Shown piece by piece: positions 33,624 through 42,922 of a stretch of DNA of 64,000 nt. The stretch lies in NCBI RefSeq assembly GCF_007828835.1, contig NZ_VIVL01000002.1, forward strand, positions 62,001 to 126,000. The letters are read 5' to 3'. Under the pieces are notes generated by a model that was given only the letters and a program-made list of their open reading frames with translations, did not search any database and was not told where the DNA came from. Each line of letters opens with the position of its first letter. Positions within the stretch are counted from its first letter, which is position 1. Position numbers and translations under genes: made by a program. The DNA comes from Variovorax beijingensis (GTDB taxonomy: Bacteria > Pseudomonadota > Gammaproteobacteria > Burkholderiales > Burkholderiaceae_C).

Positions 33624-35639
33624 TCAGGCCGTTGCCAGCGCCGCAGGGCGCGCCAGGCGCAGCGCATGCATCCAGGCGCGGCGCAGCACGGCCGGCGAAC
33701 GCGATTCCTCGGGAATCAGCAGGAAGCCGCGGTCGCGCAGCGAGGTGCCCAGCGCGATCTGGCTGGTCAGCACCGTGAGCGGAATGGCCAGCAGCAGCGG
33801 CAGGCCCACCGGCATGAGCCAGATCAGCGCGCTCGGATCGATCATTGCGACACCCAGGGCCAGCGCGCCGACCACCACGCTCATGGGAGCGAGCTGCGTC
33901 ACGGCGACCTTCCACGGCACGGCAGCGGCTTCACGCGGGGGCGACTTCCAGTCGAGCTTGATGCCGGTGAGGGCGACCAGCACGAACAGCGAGTGGGCCA
34001 GCATGCGAACCGGCGCCTGCACGATGGCCAGGCTGCTTTCGAGCACCGAGCTCTTCACCAGGCCCCAGAGGCCGCCGTACTGGCGCTGCTCGCCGCGCAT
34101 CAGCACGGCCGCGATACCGAGCACGCGGGGCAGGAACAGGAGGCACAGGGTCCAGACCCACAGGCCGGCGAGTTCCGCCGGCAGCACGCTCCAGCTGGAG
34201 ATCAGGCTCGAGCCGCTCAGCCACAGCGCGGTGCCGAGCGTCAGGAATGCGAGCCACAGCGGCGCCGAGACGTAGGCCATGGTGCCGGTCACGAACATGG
34301 CGCGGTGCACCGGGTGGATGCCGGGCTCGGCCATCAGGCGGGCGTTCTGCAGGTTGCCCTGGCACCAGCGGCGGTCGCGCTGCAATTCGGCCAGCAGGTC
34401 CGGCGGCTGCTGCTCGTAGCTGCCGACCAGGTCGGCGCAGAGCCACACGTTGTAGCCGGCGCGGCGCATCAGCGCGGCTTCGACGAAGTCGTGCGACATG
34501 ATGCCGCCCGACATGCCGCCGGTGCCCTTGATGGGCGCCAGCGCGCAGTGCTTCATGAAGGGCTCGACGCGGATGATCGCGTTGTGGCCCCAGTAGTGCG
34601 ATTCGCCCAGTTGCCAGAACTGCATGCCCAGCGTGAACAGGCGGCCCGTCACGCGGGAGGCGAATTGCTGCGCGCGGGCATGCAGCGTCACGTGGCCGAT
34701 GGCCTGCGTGGCGGTCTGGATGATGCCGGCGGTAGGGTTGGCTTCCATCAGCTTGACCATCGAGGTCAGGCAATCGCCGCTCATCACGGAGTCGGCGTCG
34801 AGCACGACCATGTAGCGGTAGTCCTTGCCCCAGCGGCGGCAGAAGTCGGCGACGTTGCCGGCCTTGCGGTGCGTGCGGCGGGTGCGCAGGCGGTAGTACA
34901 CCTCGACCTGCGGCTGGTTGGGGCTGTCGGCCAGCGCGGCGCGCAGGTCTTCCCAGGCGGCGCGCTCGGCGGCGGCGGTTTCGGGCGAGTAGCTGTCGGA
35001 CAGCACGAACACGTCGAACTGCTTCGCGTGGCCGGTGGCTGCGACCGATTCGCAGGTGGCGCGCAGGCCGGCGAACACCGTGGCAACGTCTTCGTTGCAG
35101 ATCGGCATGATGATCGCGGTGCGTGCCTCGGGGTTCATCGGGTGGTGGGCCACCTGCTTGACCGAGAGCGCGTGCTTGTCACCGCGCACCGAGACGTAGA
35201 AGCCCATGAGCGCGGTCACGAAGCCGGTGACGACCCAGCCCGAGAGCAGGCCGTACAGGCCGATCTGGCCGTATTCGAGCCAGACGTTGTCGTAGTCGGG
35301 TTGCACGCCGGCAAACAGCACGGACGCGATCACGGTGCTCAGCAGCGTGAGCGCCATGAATGCGAAGCGGCGCTGGGCCGCGGCGCGTTGCCAGGGCTGC
35401 TTGACCTGGGCGCCGGCTTCGGCGGTCTGGCTTTCCGGCTTGCCGCCGGCGCCGAGCTTGACCAGGAGGGCCGTGCCGATGCTGTTCCAGAAGCCGCGCC
35501 AGGGGCGGGGCGTCATGGAGCCGCGGTTGACCGGCGGAGCGGTCACGGAATTGGGGTGGCGTTCTTCGCGCACCGGGCTGCGGTGCGAAAAGTCGGCTTC
35601 GGTCAGCACGTTCAGTTGGGAGAAGTCGTTCGGCTTCAT
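33624..35639 (-). CDS. opgH: Glucans biosynthesis glucosyltransferase H
   Basis: 671 residues from ATG 35639; a TTG 45 bases upstream is possible. Polytopic inner-membrane GT2 enzyme that makes the beta-1,2 glucose backbone of osmoregulated periplasmic glucans. Visible features are two N-terminal helices (about 85-145), IIMPICNEDVATVFAGLRA, FVLSDSYSPETAAAE, the metal-binding VVLDADSVMSGD, HNAIIRVEPFM, GGIMSHDFVEAALMRRAGY and the QxxRW-like QRDRRWCQGNLQN, then about six C-terminal helices. It is shorter than E. coli OpgH (847). The usual partner opgG does not precede it here. The upstream 400 bases separate it from a regulator gene. Confidence 0.92.
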   Translation of the reverse strand: MKPNDFSQLNVLTEADFSHRSPVREERHPNSVTAPPVNRGSMTPRPWRGFWNSIGTALLVKLGAGGKPESQTAEAGAQVKQPWQRAAAQRRFAFMALTLLSTVIASVLFAGVQPDYDNVWLEYGQIGLYGLLSGWVVTGFVTALMGFYVSVRGDKHALSVKQVAHHPMNPEARTAIIMPICNEDVATVFAGLRATCESVAATGHAKQFDVFVLSDSYSPETAAAERAAWEDLRAALADSPNQPQVEVYYRLRTRRTHRKAGNVADFCRRWGKDYRYMVVLDADSVMSGDCLTSMVKLMEANPTAGIIQTATQAIGHVTLHARAQQFASRVTGRLFTLGMQFWQLGESHYWGHNAIIRVEPFMKHCALAPIKGTGGMSGGIMSHDFVEAALMRRAGYNVWLCADLVGSYEQQPPDLLAELQRDRRWCQGNLQNARLMAEPGIHPVHRAMFVTGTMAYVSAPLWLAFLTLGTALWLSGSSLISSWSVLPAELAGLWVWTLCLLFLPRVLGIAAVLMRGEQRQYGGLWGLVKSSVLESSLAIVQAPVRMLAHSLFVLVALTGIKLDWKSPPREAAAVPWKVAVTQLAPMSVVVGALALGVAMIDPSALIWLMPVGLPLLLAIPLTVLTSQIALGTSLRDRGFLLIPEESRSPAVLRRAWMHALRLARPAALATA

Positions 35640-35646
35640 GTGTGAT

Positions 35647-35850
35647 TTACCAACGTTGCTTGTCGAGGGAAGGGGTGTCGCCAATGGCAGGAAAGCGCTT
35701 GATCACGCAATCCGGTTCGGCGCCGCCCGCGCTTGCGAGCGCGGCCACCGAATGACCGGCGGCACGAGGCCGCACGGGGGAAAACTGCTTTTGACGCAGG
35801 CCGTCGCGCTGCTGGCGCAGTGCGAAAGATGGGCTGGTGAGTGCTGTCAT
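35647..35850 (-). CDS. Possible small protein upstream of opgH
   Basis: A 67-codon frame from ATG 35850 (MTALTSPSFALRQQRDGLRQ) that ends eight bases before the opgH start. The composition (Ala, Gln, Arg, Pro, a single Cys) is compatible with a small soluble protein, but there is no recognised domain and only a weak ribosome site. It could equally be a chance frame in the opgH leader. Another frame on the same strand overlaps it, so coding evidence is weak. Confidence 0.25.
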   Translation of the reverse strand: MTALTSPSFALRQQRDGLRQKQFSPVRPRAAGHSVAALASAGGAEPDCVIKRFPAIGDTPSLDKQRW

Positions 35851-36043
35851 GCCTGTACAGGGGCAAACCCTGTGCCAGGCTGGAAAAACGCTTTCAGATC
35901 AACGACTTATGGCGATCTGGATGCTGTTTTCGGGGTTGGAGCCGGCTGGAAGGCCCCGAAACCCCGGTTTTTGTCGCCGAATCCCGACAAGCCCGCGAGG
36001 CTGGTGGAGAATGGCCTTTTAAATCAACAACTTAGGGGCGTCG
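35851..36043. other. Intergenic region with hairpin before opgH
   Basis: No recognised gene. A stem at 35928-35935/35954-35961 (TTTCGGGG with CCCCGAAA) encloses a small GCCGGC palindrome, and the plus strand has GGTTTTTG shortly after. Base composition is lower in GC than the neighbours. It should hold the opgH promoter and the end of the QseF-like transcript. Confidence 0.4.
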
Positions 36044-37432
<1,389 letters not shown>

Positions 37433-37466
37433 CGATGGGGCTCCTTGGGCAATCGCCGGCTGCGGT

Positions 37467-38126
37467 TCATGGATTGGGCCTGGTGCCGGAGGGCGGAGGC
37501 AGGGTCGGCGCCGGCACGTTGTTGGGACGCGCGAAGCTGCGCTCGATGGCGCGCAGCGCCTCGATGCGGTCGTTCAGCTGGTCGATGCGGCGCTGGCTTT
37601 CGCGCACCTGCTGCGCCTGCTTGTCGCGGTCGTCCTCGACGCGGCGCTGCTCCACGTAGCGCGCGGCCAGCGCGCGCGCCAGCGGCTGCAGGGGCTGCGC
37701 CTCGGGCGAGGGGTTGGAGATCACGCGCTGCATCAGGCCCAGCGCGCGCGCGAGGTCGGCCGGCACCCGGGTCTGCGCGAGCAGCAGTGCAAGCTGCATC
37801 TGGGCGGTGGGCGAATCGCCCGGATCGCCGGCGCGGGTGATTTCGGCGGCCAGCTCGGCGCCGCCCAGCGGGCGCATCTTGTCGGCATAGGCCAGCATGG
37901 CCGCGACCGGGCCCTGGGTCATCAGCGTGAAGAGCGAGGCGGGCTGCGTGGCGGGCGCCTTGGGCTCGGCCTCGACCGGCATCACGCGCGGCACGGCGGG
38001 CGGCGGCGGCAGGGCCTCGGCCTCGGCGGGTGGTGCGGGCTGTGTCGCGCAGGCGGCCAGCAGCAGGACGAAAGGCATGGCCACCGCCCCGGACAGGGTC
38101 GAACTGCGGACGAACGGAAAAAGCAT
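37467..38126 (-). CDS. QseG/YfhG-like lipoprotein
   Basis: 219 residues from ATG 38126; a TTG six codons upstream is also open. The lipoprotein signal ends in LLAACA with Cys26. A Pro/Ala-rich linker follows, then helical repeats (AAMLAYADKMRPLGGAELAAEI) and a C-terminal coiled coil (DDRDKQAQQVRESQRRIDQLNDRIEALRAIE) before a Pro-rich tail. Its position between a QseE-like kinase and a QseF-like regulator supports the QseG call; in E. coli QseG binds QseE to stimulate signalling. Sequence similarity itself I can judge only loosely. Confidence 0.7.
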   Translation of the reverse strand: MLFPFVRSSTLSGAVAMPFVLLLAACATQPAPPAEAEALPPPPAVPRVMPVEAEPKAPATQPASLFTLMTQGPVAAMLAYADKMRPLGGAELAAEITRAGDPGDSPTAQMQLALLLAQTRVPADLARALGLMQRVISNPSPEAQPLQPLARALAARYVEQRRVEDDRDKQAQQVRESQRRIDQLNDRIEALRAIERSFARPNNVPAPTLPPPSGTRPNP

Positions 38127-38192
38127 GGATTGAAGAAAAGGCAAGAGGCGGTATTTGTTTTCAGGTGGATGCCCGGGGGCTTCACGGTGGGT

Positions 38193-39620
38193 TCAGGCCG
38201 TGCGCGGCAGTTCGATGCGAAAGCGCGCGCCGGGCCCCTCTGGCAGCAGGGTGATGCGGCCCCCATGGGCAGCAATGTACTCCTGCACGATCGAAAGGCC
38301 GATGCCCGTGCCCTTGACGGCATGCTCGGGCTGGCGTTCGCCCCTGTAGAAAGGCTCGAAAATCCGGTCCCGGTCGCCCTCGGCAATACCCGGGCCCGCG
38401 TCGTTGATATCGATGCACGCGGTGGTGGGCGTGCCGGACACCACGATCGAAATGACGCCGCCGCGCGCCGAATACCGGATCGCGTTGGACAGCAGGTTGG
38501 CCACCGCCGTGCCGAGCTTGGCGCGGTCCACCGGGAGCGTGATCGACTCGCCCTCGGCATGGACGCGCAGGCCGTGGGCCTGCCATTGCAGGCGCTGCGC
38601 CTCGATCTGCTCCTCGACCAGCGGCAGCAGGTCGGTGCGTTCGCGGCGCAGTTCGCGGGCCTCGAAGGCGGCGGCGTTGAAGCGCAGCAGCGCCTCGATC
38701 TGGCCCTGCAGCGAAACGGTGTTCTGGTTCAGGATCTGCGCCACTTCGAGCTGGGCCGGATTGAGCGGACCCGTCACGCCGTCTTCCAGCAGCGAGACGC
38801 CTTCGCGCAGCGCCGCCAGCGGCGTCTTGAGTTCGTGCGAGACGTGGCGCAGGAAGCGTGCCTTGTCGGCATCGAGTTCGGTCAGGCGCAGGCGCAGCCA
38901 CTCGAGCTGCTGCGACAGCCGCCGCACGTCGGCCGGGCCGCGGATGTCGATGGGCTCGTCGAGCCGGTTCTGGCCGAGTCCGACGATGGCGTGCTCGAGC
39001 CGCTTGAAAGGGCGCGCGAGCCAGATGCCGAAAGCCAGCGCCAGCGACACCGCCAGGATGCTGGCGGCCACCACTTCGCGCATCAGCCGGCGGCGCGCGT
39101 TCTCGATGCGCTTGGCCAGCGCGTCGTTCTGCATTTCGATCAGGAACTGGGCCTGCTGCGCAAGGTTCGTGTTCAGCGAATCGAGCTCGCGGAACTGCAT
39201 GGCCATGCCGCTTTCGCGCGAGAGCGCGCTCTCGGGGCTGCCGCTCATCAGCCCCTCGATCACGCCGAGCTGGGCGCGCCAGAGCTCGATGCCCGAAGGT
39301 GCGAGGCCGTTTCTCTCGAGCCTTTCGAGCACCTGGTGCGCTTCGCGCGCGGCGTCGTCGAAGCGGCGGCGCAGCACGGCGTCGTTCAGCACCAGCGACT
39401 GGCGACCGGCGCGCTCCATGGCGGCACTGCGCTCGGCCAGCGACTGGGCCGCGCCCGAGAGCCGCAGCGCACGGGCCGCCGCATCGCGGCTCTGGGTCAT
39501 GAGCGCGTCGTACTGGAACACCGAGCGCAGCGCCACGCCCACCAGGAGGGCGGTGATCAGCAGGAACGCGAAAAGCAGGAGCTGCTGGAACGAGCCCCGT
39601 CTGGACGGCCGCTTCGCCAT
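38193..39620 (-). CDS. QseE/GlrK-like sensor histidine kinase
   Basis: 475 residues from ATG 39620, whose A is also the last base of the miaB stop (TGATG). One helix at about 12-34, a periplasmic helical domain (about 35-185, many Ala/Arg/Glu), a second helix at about 188-208, a HAMP domain, and HisKA with His262 (RHVSHELKTPLAALREGVSLL). The HATPase domain has LLSNAIRYS, DAGPGI, and KGTGIGLSIVQEYIAAHGG. This is the GlrK layout. It is translationally coupled to miaB and followed by the QseG-like and QseF-like genes. Confidence 0.85.
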   Translation of the reverse strand: MAKRPSRRGSFQQLLLFAFLLITALLVGVALRSVFQYDALMTQSRDAAARALRLSGAAQSLAERSAAMERAGRQSLVLNDAVLRRRFDDAAREAHQVLERLERNGLAPSGIELWRAQLGVIEGLMSGSPESALSRESGMAMQFRELDSLNTNLAQQAQFLIEMQNDALAKRIENARRRLMREVVAASILAVSLALAFGIWLARPFKRLEHAIVGLGQNRLDEPIDIRGPADVRRLSQQLEWLRLRLTELDADKARFLRHVSHELKTPLAALREGVSLLEDGVTGPLNPAQLEVAQILNQNTVSLQGQIEALLRFNAAAFEARELRRERTDLLPLVEEQIEAQRLQWQAHGLRVHAEGESITLPVDRAKLGTAVANLLSNAIRYSARGGVISIVVSGTPTTACIDINDAGPGIAEGDRDRIFEPFYRGERQPEHAVKGTGIGLSIVQEYIAAHGGRITLLPEGPGARFRIELPRTA

Positions 39621-40984
39621 CAGGCGGCGAGCGCGGCGGGAACCGGCACCGTCGACGATTCGCGCGTGGCCACTTCGCCGCGCAGCGTGTAGGCGAGCGA
39701 GCGCGTGATGCGCAGGTCGGCCATCTGCCCGACCAGGCGTGCGTCGCCTTCGAAGTTGACGACGCGGTTGCAGGCGGTGCGGCCCATCAGCTCGTTCGCG
39801 TCCTTGCGGGAAGCCCCTTCGACCAGCACGCGCTGCGTGGTGCCGACCAGCGCATCGCCGAAGCGGCGCACGTTGCCGTCGATCACGCGCTGCAGCGTCT
39901 GCAGGCGGGCCAGCTTCACCGCATGGGGCGTGTCGTCGTGCAGCGCGGCGGCGGGCGTGCCGGGGCGCGGGCTGAAGATGAAGCTGAAGCTGTTGTCGAA
40001 CTGGCAGTCGTCGATCAGCTTCATCATCCTTGCGAAGTCTTCGTCGGTCTCGCCCGGGAAGCCGACGATGAAGTCGCTGGAGAGCGCGAGTTCGGGCCGG
40101 ATGGCGCGCAGCTTGCGCACCGTGCTCTTGTATTCCATGGCGGTGTAGCCGCGCTTCATGGCCATCAGGATGCGGTCGCTGCCGTGCTGCACCGGCAGGT
40201 GCAGGTGGCTCACCAGCTGCGGCACTTTGGCATAGGCCTCGATCAGGCGCGGCGTGAACTCGTTGGGGTGGCTGGTGGTGTAGCGGATGCGCTCGATGCC
40301 GGGGATCTCGGCGACGTACTCGATCAGGAGCGCGAAGTCGGCGATCTCGGCCGTGTCCCCCATGCGGCCGCGGTAGGCGTTCACGTTCTGCCCCAGCAGC
40401 GTGACTTCGCGCACGCCCTGGTCGGCCAGGCCGGCGATTTCCACCAGCACGTCGTCCAGCGGCCGGTTCACTTCCTCGCCGCGGGTGTAGGGCACCACGC
40501 AGTAGCTGCAGTACTTGGAGCAGCCTTCCATGATCGAGACGAACGCCGTGGCGCCCTCGACGCGCGCGGGCGGCAGGTGGTCGAACTTCTCGATCTCCGG
40601 AAAGCTGATGTCGACCTGCGGACGGTCCAGGCGCTCGCGGTCCTTCAGCATCTCGGGCAGGCGGTGCAGCGTCTGCGGGCCGAACACGATGTCGACGTAG
40701 GGCGCGCGCGCGATGATGGCGTCGCCCTCCTGGCTCGCCACGCAGCCGCCCACGCCGATCTTCACGCCCCTGGCCTTCAGGTGCTTCACGCGGCCGAGGT
40801 CGCTGAACACCTTTTCCTGGGCCTTCTCGCGCACCGAGCAGGTGTTGAACAGGATCAGGTCGGCCTCGTCCACGTTCTGCGTCGGCTCGTAGCCCTCGGC
40901 GGCGTTCAGCACGTCGGCCATCTTGTCCGAGTCGTACTCGTTCATCTGGCAGCCGAAGGTCTTGATAAATACTTTTTTGCTCAT
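39620..40984 (-). CDS. miaB: tRNA-2-methylthio-N6-dimethylallyladenosine synthase
   Basis: 454 residues. N-terminal MTTase domain with cluster ligands Cys12 (KTFGCQMN), Cys49 (FNTCSVRE) and Cys81 (GGCVASQ); radical-SAM motif CSKYCSYC (155, 159, 162) followed by [10 protein letters not shown]-terminal TRAM domain. It adds the methylthio group to i6A37 of tRNAs reading UNN codons. The length is slightly below E. coli MiaB (474). First of four minus-strand genes that include the QseEGF-like signalling genes. Confidence 0.96.
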   Translation of the reverse strand: MSKKVFIKTFGCQMNEYDSDKMADVLNAAEGYEPTQNVDEADLILFNTCSVREKAQEKVFSDLGRVKHLKARGVKIGVGGCVASQEGDAIIARAPYVDIVFGPQTLHRLPEMLKDRERLDRPQVDISFPEIEKFDHLPPARVEGATAFVSIMEGCSKYCSYCVVPYTRGEEVNRPLDDVLVEIAGLADQGVREVTLLGQNVNAYRGRMGDTAEIADFALLIEYVAEIPGIERIRYTTSHPNEFTPRLIEAYAKVPQLVSHLHLPVQHGSDRILMAMKRGYTAMEYKSTVRKLRAIRPELALSSDFIVGFPGETDEDFARMMKLIDDCQFDNSFSFIFSPRPGTPAAALHDDTPHAVKLARLQTLQRVIDGNVRRFGDALVGTTQRVLVEGASRKDANELMGRTACNRVVNFEGDARLVGQMADLRITRSLAYTLRGEVATRESSTVPVPAALAA

Positions 40985-41050
40985 GGGGTGCTTTCCTGGC
41001 CTTCCTCGCCGGGAGGGCCGATGCAGGGCGCTTGCGTGGTCCTGCGGCGC

Positions 41051-41067
41051 GGCGGGCGCGGCCCGCC
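41051..41067 (-). other. GC-rich hairpin between small exported protein gene and miaB
   Basis: GGCGGGC and GCCCGCC arms around a three-base loop, eight bases after the stop of the small exported protein gene. There is no U-tract; it may mark the 3' end of that mRNA. Confidence 0.4.
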
Positions 41068-41074
41068 GGCATCT

Positions 41075-41524
41075 TTATTGCGTGTTGACGGTGTCGTTCG
41101 AAGTGAACGGCCAGATGTTCAGCAGCGGCTTGTCGAGCGACTCGCGCTTGGCAACGGCTTCGTCGGGCGTGAGGATCCAGACCTCGCGCAGCAGGCCGGC
41201 GGCATCGCGCGTGTAGTTGACGAGGAATTTCTGGCCCGTGATGGCGCTGGACATGACCAGCATGTTCTGCGCGCTGCGGATGCGGCCGCCCGGCGCCATG
41301 CGGTCAGGCTTGCCGTCGAGTTCGACGTCGACCCCGTCGATCACCATGAACTTGCCGCGCAGCGTGCCGACCGGGAAGGTGCGCCCGCCCACCAGGGACT
41401 CGTTCTGGGTCTGCGGCCGGGGCACCTCGGACTGGGCCGCGGCGCCAATGGAAAAAAGGCTTGCAGCTACTGTGCAAAGCGCTATGAAAGTGAGAGCATT
41501 CGTGGGTTTCTTGCAGCGGTTCAT
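41075..41524 (-). CDS. Small exported protein of unknown function
   Basis: 149 residues from ATG 41524 (MNRCKKPTNALTFIALCTVAASLFSIGAAAQSE). The first 30 residues are a clear signal peptide with cleavage after AAA. The mature part has TLRGKFMVIDGVDVELDGKPDRMAPGGRIRSAQNMLVMSSAI, predicted beta strands, and LREVWILTPDEAVAKR. I do not recognise a named family. The protein is probably periplasmic. Upstream of miaB with a 90-base gap, so it may be a separate transcript. Confidence 0.75.
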   Translation of the reverse strand: MNRCKKPTNALTFIALCTVAASLFSIGAAAQSEVPRPQTQNESLVGGRTFPVGTLRGKFMVIDGVDVELDGKPDRMAPGGRIRSAQNMLVMSSAITGQKFLVNYTRDAAGLLREVWILTPDEAVAKRESLDKPLLNIWPFTSNDTVNTQ

Positions 41525-41710
41525 GGGGTATATCCAGAGGCTGTGGAGCGCCGATTTTAGCGGCGGGGTGAAATCATCCCCGGCGCCTGCCACAGCGGGT
41601 TGTACATGGGCCCTGGCATTGCGGCTTTACTTATCTTTACGGCACTCACGGACACTGCGAGTCGACGGCTGCTCCAATAGCCGCTGTCAGCCCAAAGTGC
41701 ACAAGAACCC

Positions 41711-42922
41711 ATGAAGAAAAAACTCGTCCTCGCTCTTGCAGGTGTGTTGATCGTAGCCGTCGCGGGATGGTGGTGGAACGGGTCGGGCGATCGCATGGCG
41801 GCAAAGAGCGCCAGGCCGGCCGCCGCCGGTGGAGCCCCCGCGAATGGCGCGCCGGCCGCGCTCGTCACGCTCGCCACCGCCGAGCGGCAGGACGTGCCGG
41901 TCACGGTGCAGGTCAACGGCAGCGTGGTGTCGCTCAACAGTGTCGATTTGCGGCCGCAGGTGACCAACACCGTTGCGGCGGTGCACGTGAAGGAAGGGCA
42001 GTTCGTCAAGGAGGGCCAGTTGCTCTTCACGCTCGACGACCGCAACGACCAGGCCAACCTGGCGCGTGCGCGCGCCCAGCAGAAGCGCGACGAGGCCACC
42101 ATGGCCGACCTCGAGCGCCAGTACAGGCGCAGCCAGGAACTGCTGGCGCAGAACTTCATTTCCAAGAGCGCCACGGACGCCACGCTGTCGCAGCTCGAGG
42201 CGCAGCGCGCCGCGGTGGCGGCCGACCGCGCCGCGGTGCAATCGGCGCAGGTGGCGCTGGGCTACGCCACCTTGCGCGCGCCCATTGCGGGGCGCATCGG
42301 CGCGGTCAACATCTACCCCGGCACGCTGGTGCAGCCCACGCTGTCGCTGGTCACCATCACGCAGCTCGATCCCATCGCGGTGAGCTTCCCGGTGCCGGAG
42401 GCCAACCTGCAGGACCTGCTGGCGGCGGCGCGCAGCCGGGCCAAGGTCGAGGCGCTTGTCAGTGGACGCAAGGAGCCGCTCAGCGGCGTGCTCAATTTCG
42501 TCGACAACACGGTCGATCCGCAGATCGGCACCGTGCGCGCCAAGGCGGTGTTCGACAACGCCGACCAGAGCCTCTGGCCGGGCCAGTTCGTCGGCACGCG
42601 GATCACGGTCCGCACGCTCTCCGGCGCCACGGTGGTGCCGGCCGCGGCGCTCATGATGCTGTCCGACGGCGCTTCGCTCTACGTGGTCGACCAGGCCATG
42701 AATGCCAAGCGCCGCAAGGTGCAGGTGCTCTACACCTTCGGCACCAAGGTGGCGGTGAGCGGCGTCGAGCCGGGCGAGCAGGTGGTCATCGAGGGCAGCC
42801 AGAACGTGCGCCCGGGCGGCAAGGTTCGCGTCGACAAAAAGCCCGCACCCGCCGGCACCACCGGTGTCACGCCGGGCAGCGCAGCCTCCTCGGACACCCA
42901 GGCTCCGCGGGAACGCGCATGA
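41711..42922 (+). CDS. RND efflux periplasmic adaptor (membrane fusion protein)
   Basis: 403 residues. N-terminal hydrophobic anchor (about 4-22), then the HlyD/MdtA layout: barrel strand VNGSVVSLNSVDLRPQV, lipoyl half VKEGQFVKEGQLLFTLDD, a coiled-coil hairpin (about 105-180), second lipoyl half LRAPIAGRIG, and beta-barrel DNTVDPQIGTVRAKAVFDN. The C-terminal tail is Pro/Thr/Ser rich. It links the inner-membrane pump encoded next to an outer-membrane channel that is not in the window. The pump start overlaps its stop by four bases. MdtA-like; the substrate is not evident. Confidence 0.9.
   Translation: MKKKLVLALAGVLIVAVAGWWWNGSGDRMAAKSARPAAAGGAPANGAPAALVTLATAERQDVPVTVQVNGSVVSLNSVDLRPQVTNTVAAVHVKEGQFVKEGQLLFTLDDRNDQANLARARAQQKRDEATMADLERQYRRSQELLAQNFISKSATDATLSQLEAQRAAVAADRAAVQSAQVALGYATLRAPIAGRIGAVNIYPGTLVQPTLSLVTITQLDPIAVSFPVPEANLQDLLAAARSRAKVEALVSGRKEPLSGVLNFVDNTVDPQIGTVRAKAVFDNADQSLWPGQFVGTRITVRTLSGATVVPAAALMMLSDGASLYVVDQAMNAKRRKVQVLYTFGTKVAVSGVEPGEQVVIEGSQNVRPGGKVRVDKKPAPAGTTGVTPGSAASSDTQAPRERA

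Noticed and set aside
39621..41072. Apparent fusion of the QseE-like kinase to an upstream frame over miaB
   Set aside because: The extra residues are miaB read in another frame; the kinase starts at ATG 39620, coupled to the miaB stop.
41767..42918. Apparent fusion of the RND pump to an upstream 384-residue segment
   Set aside because: That segment is the adaptor gene read out of frame; the pump starts at ATG 42919 with an ATGA overlap.
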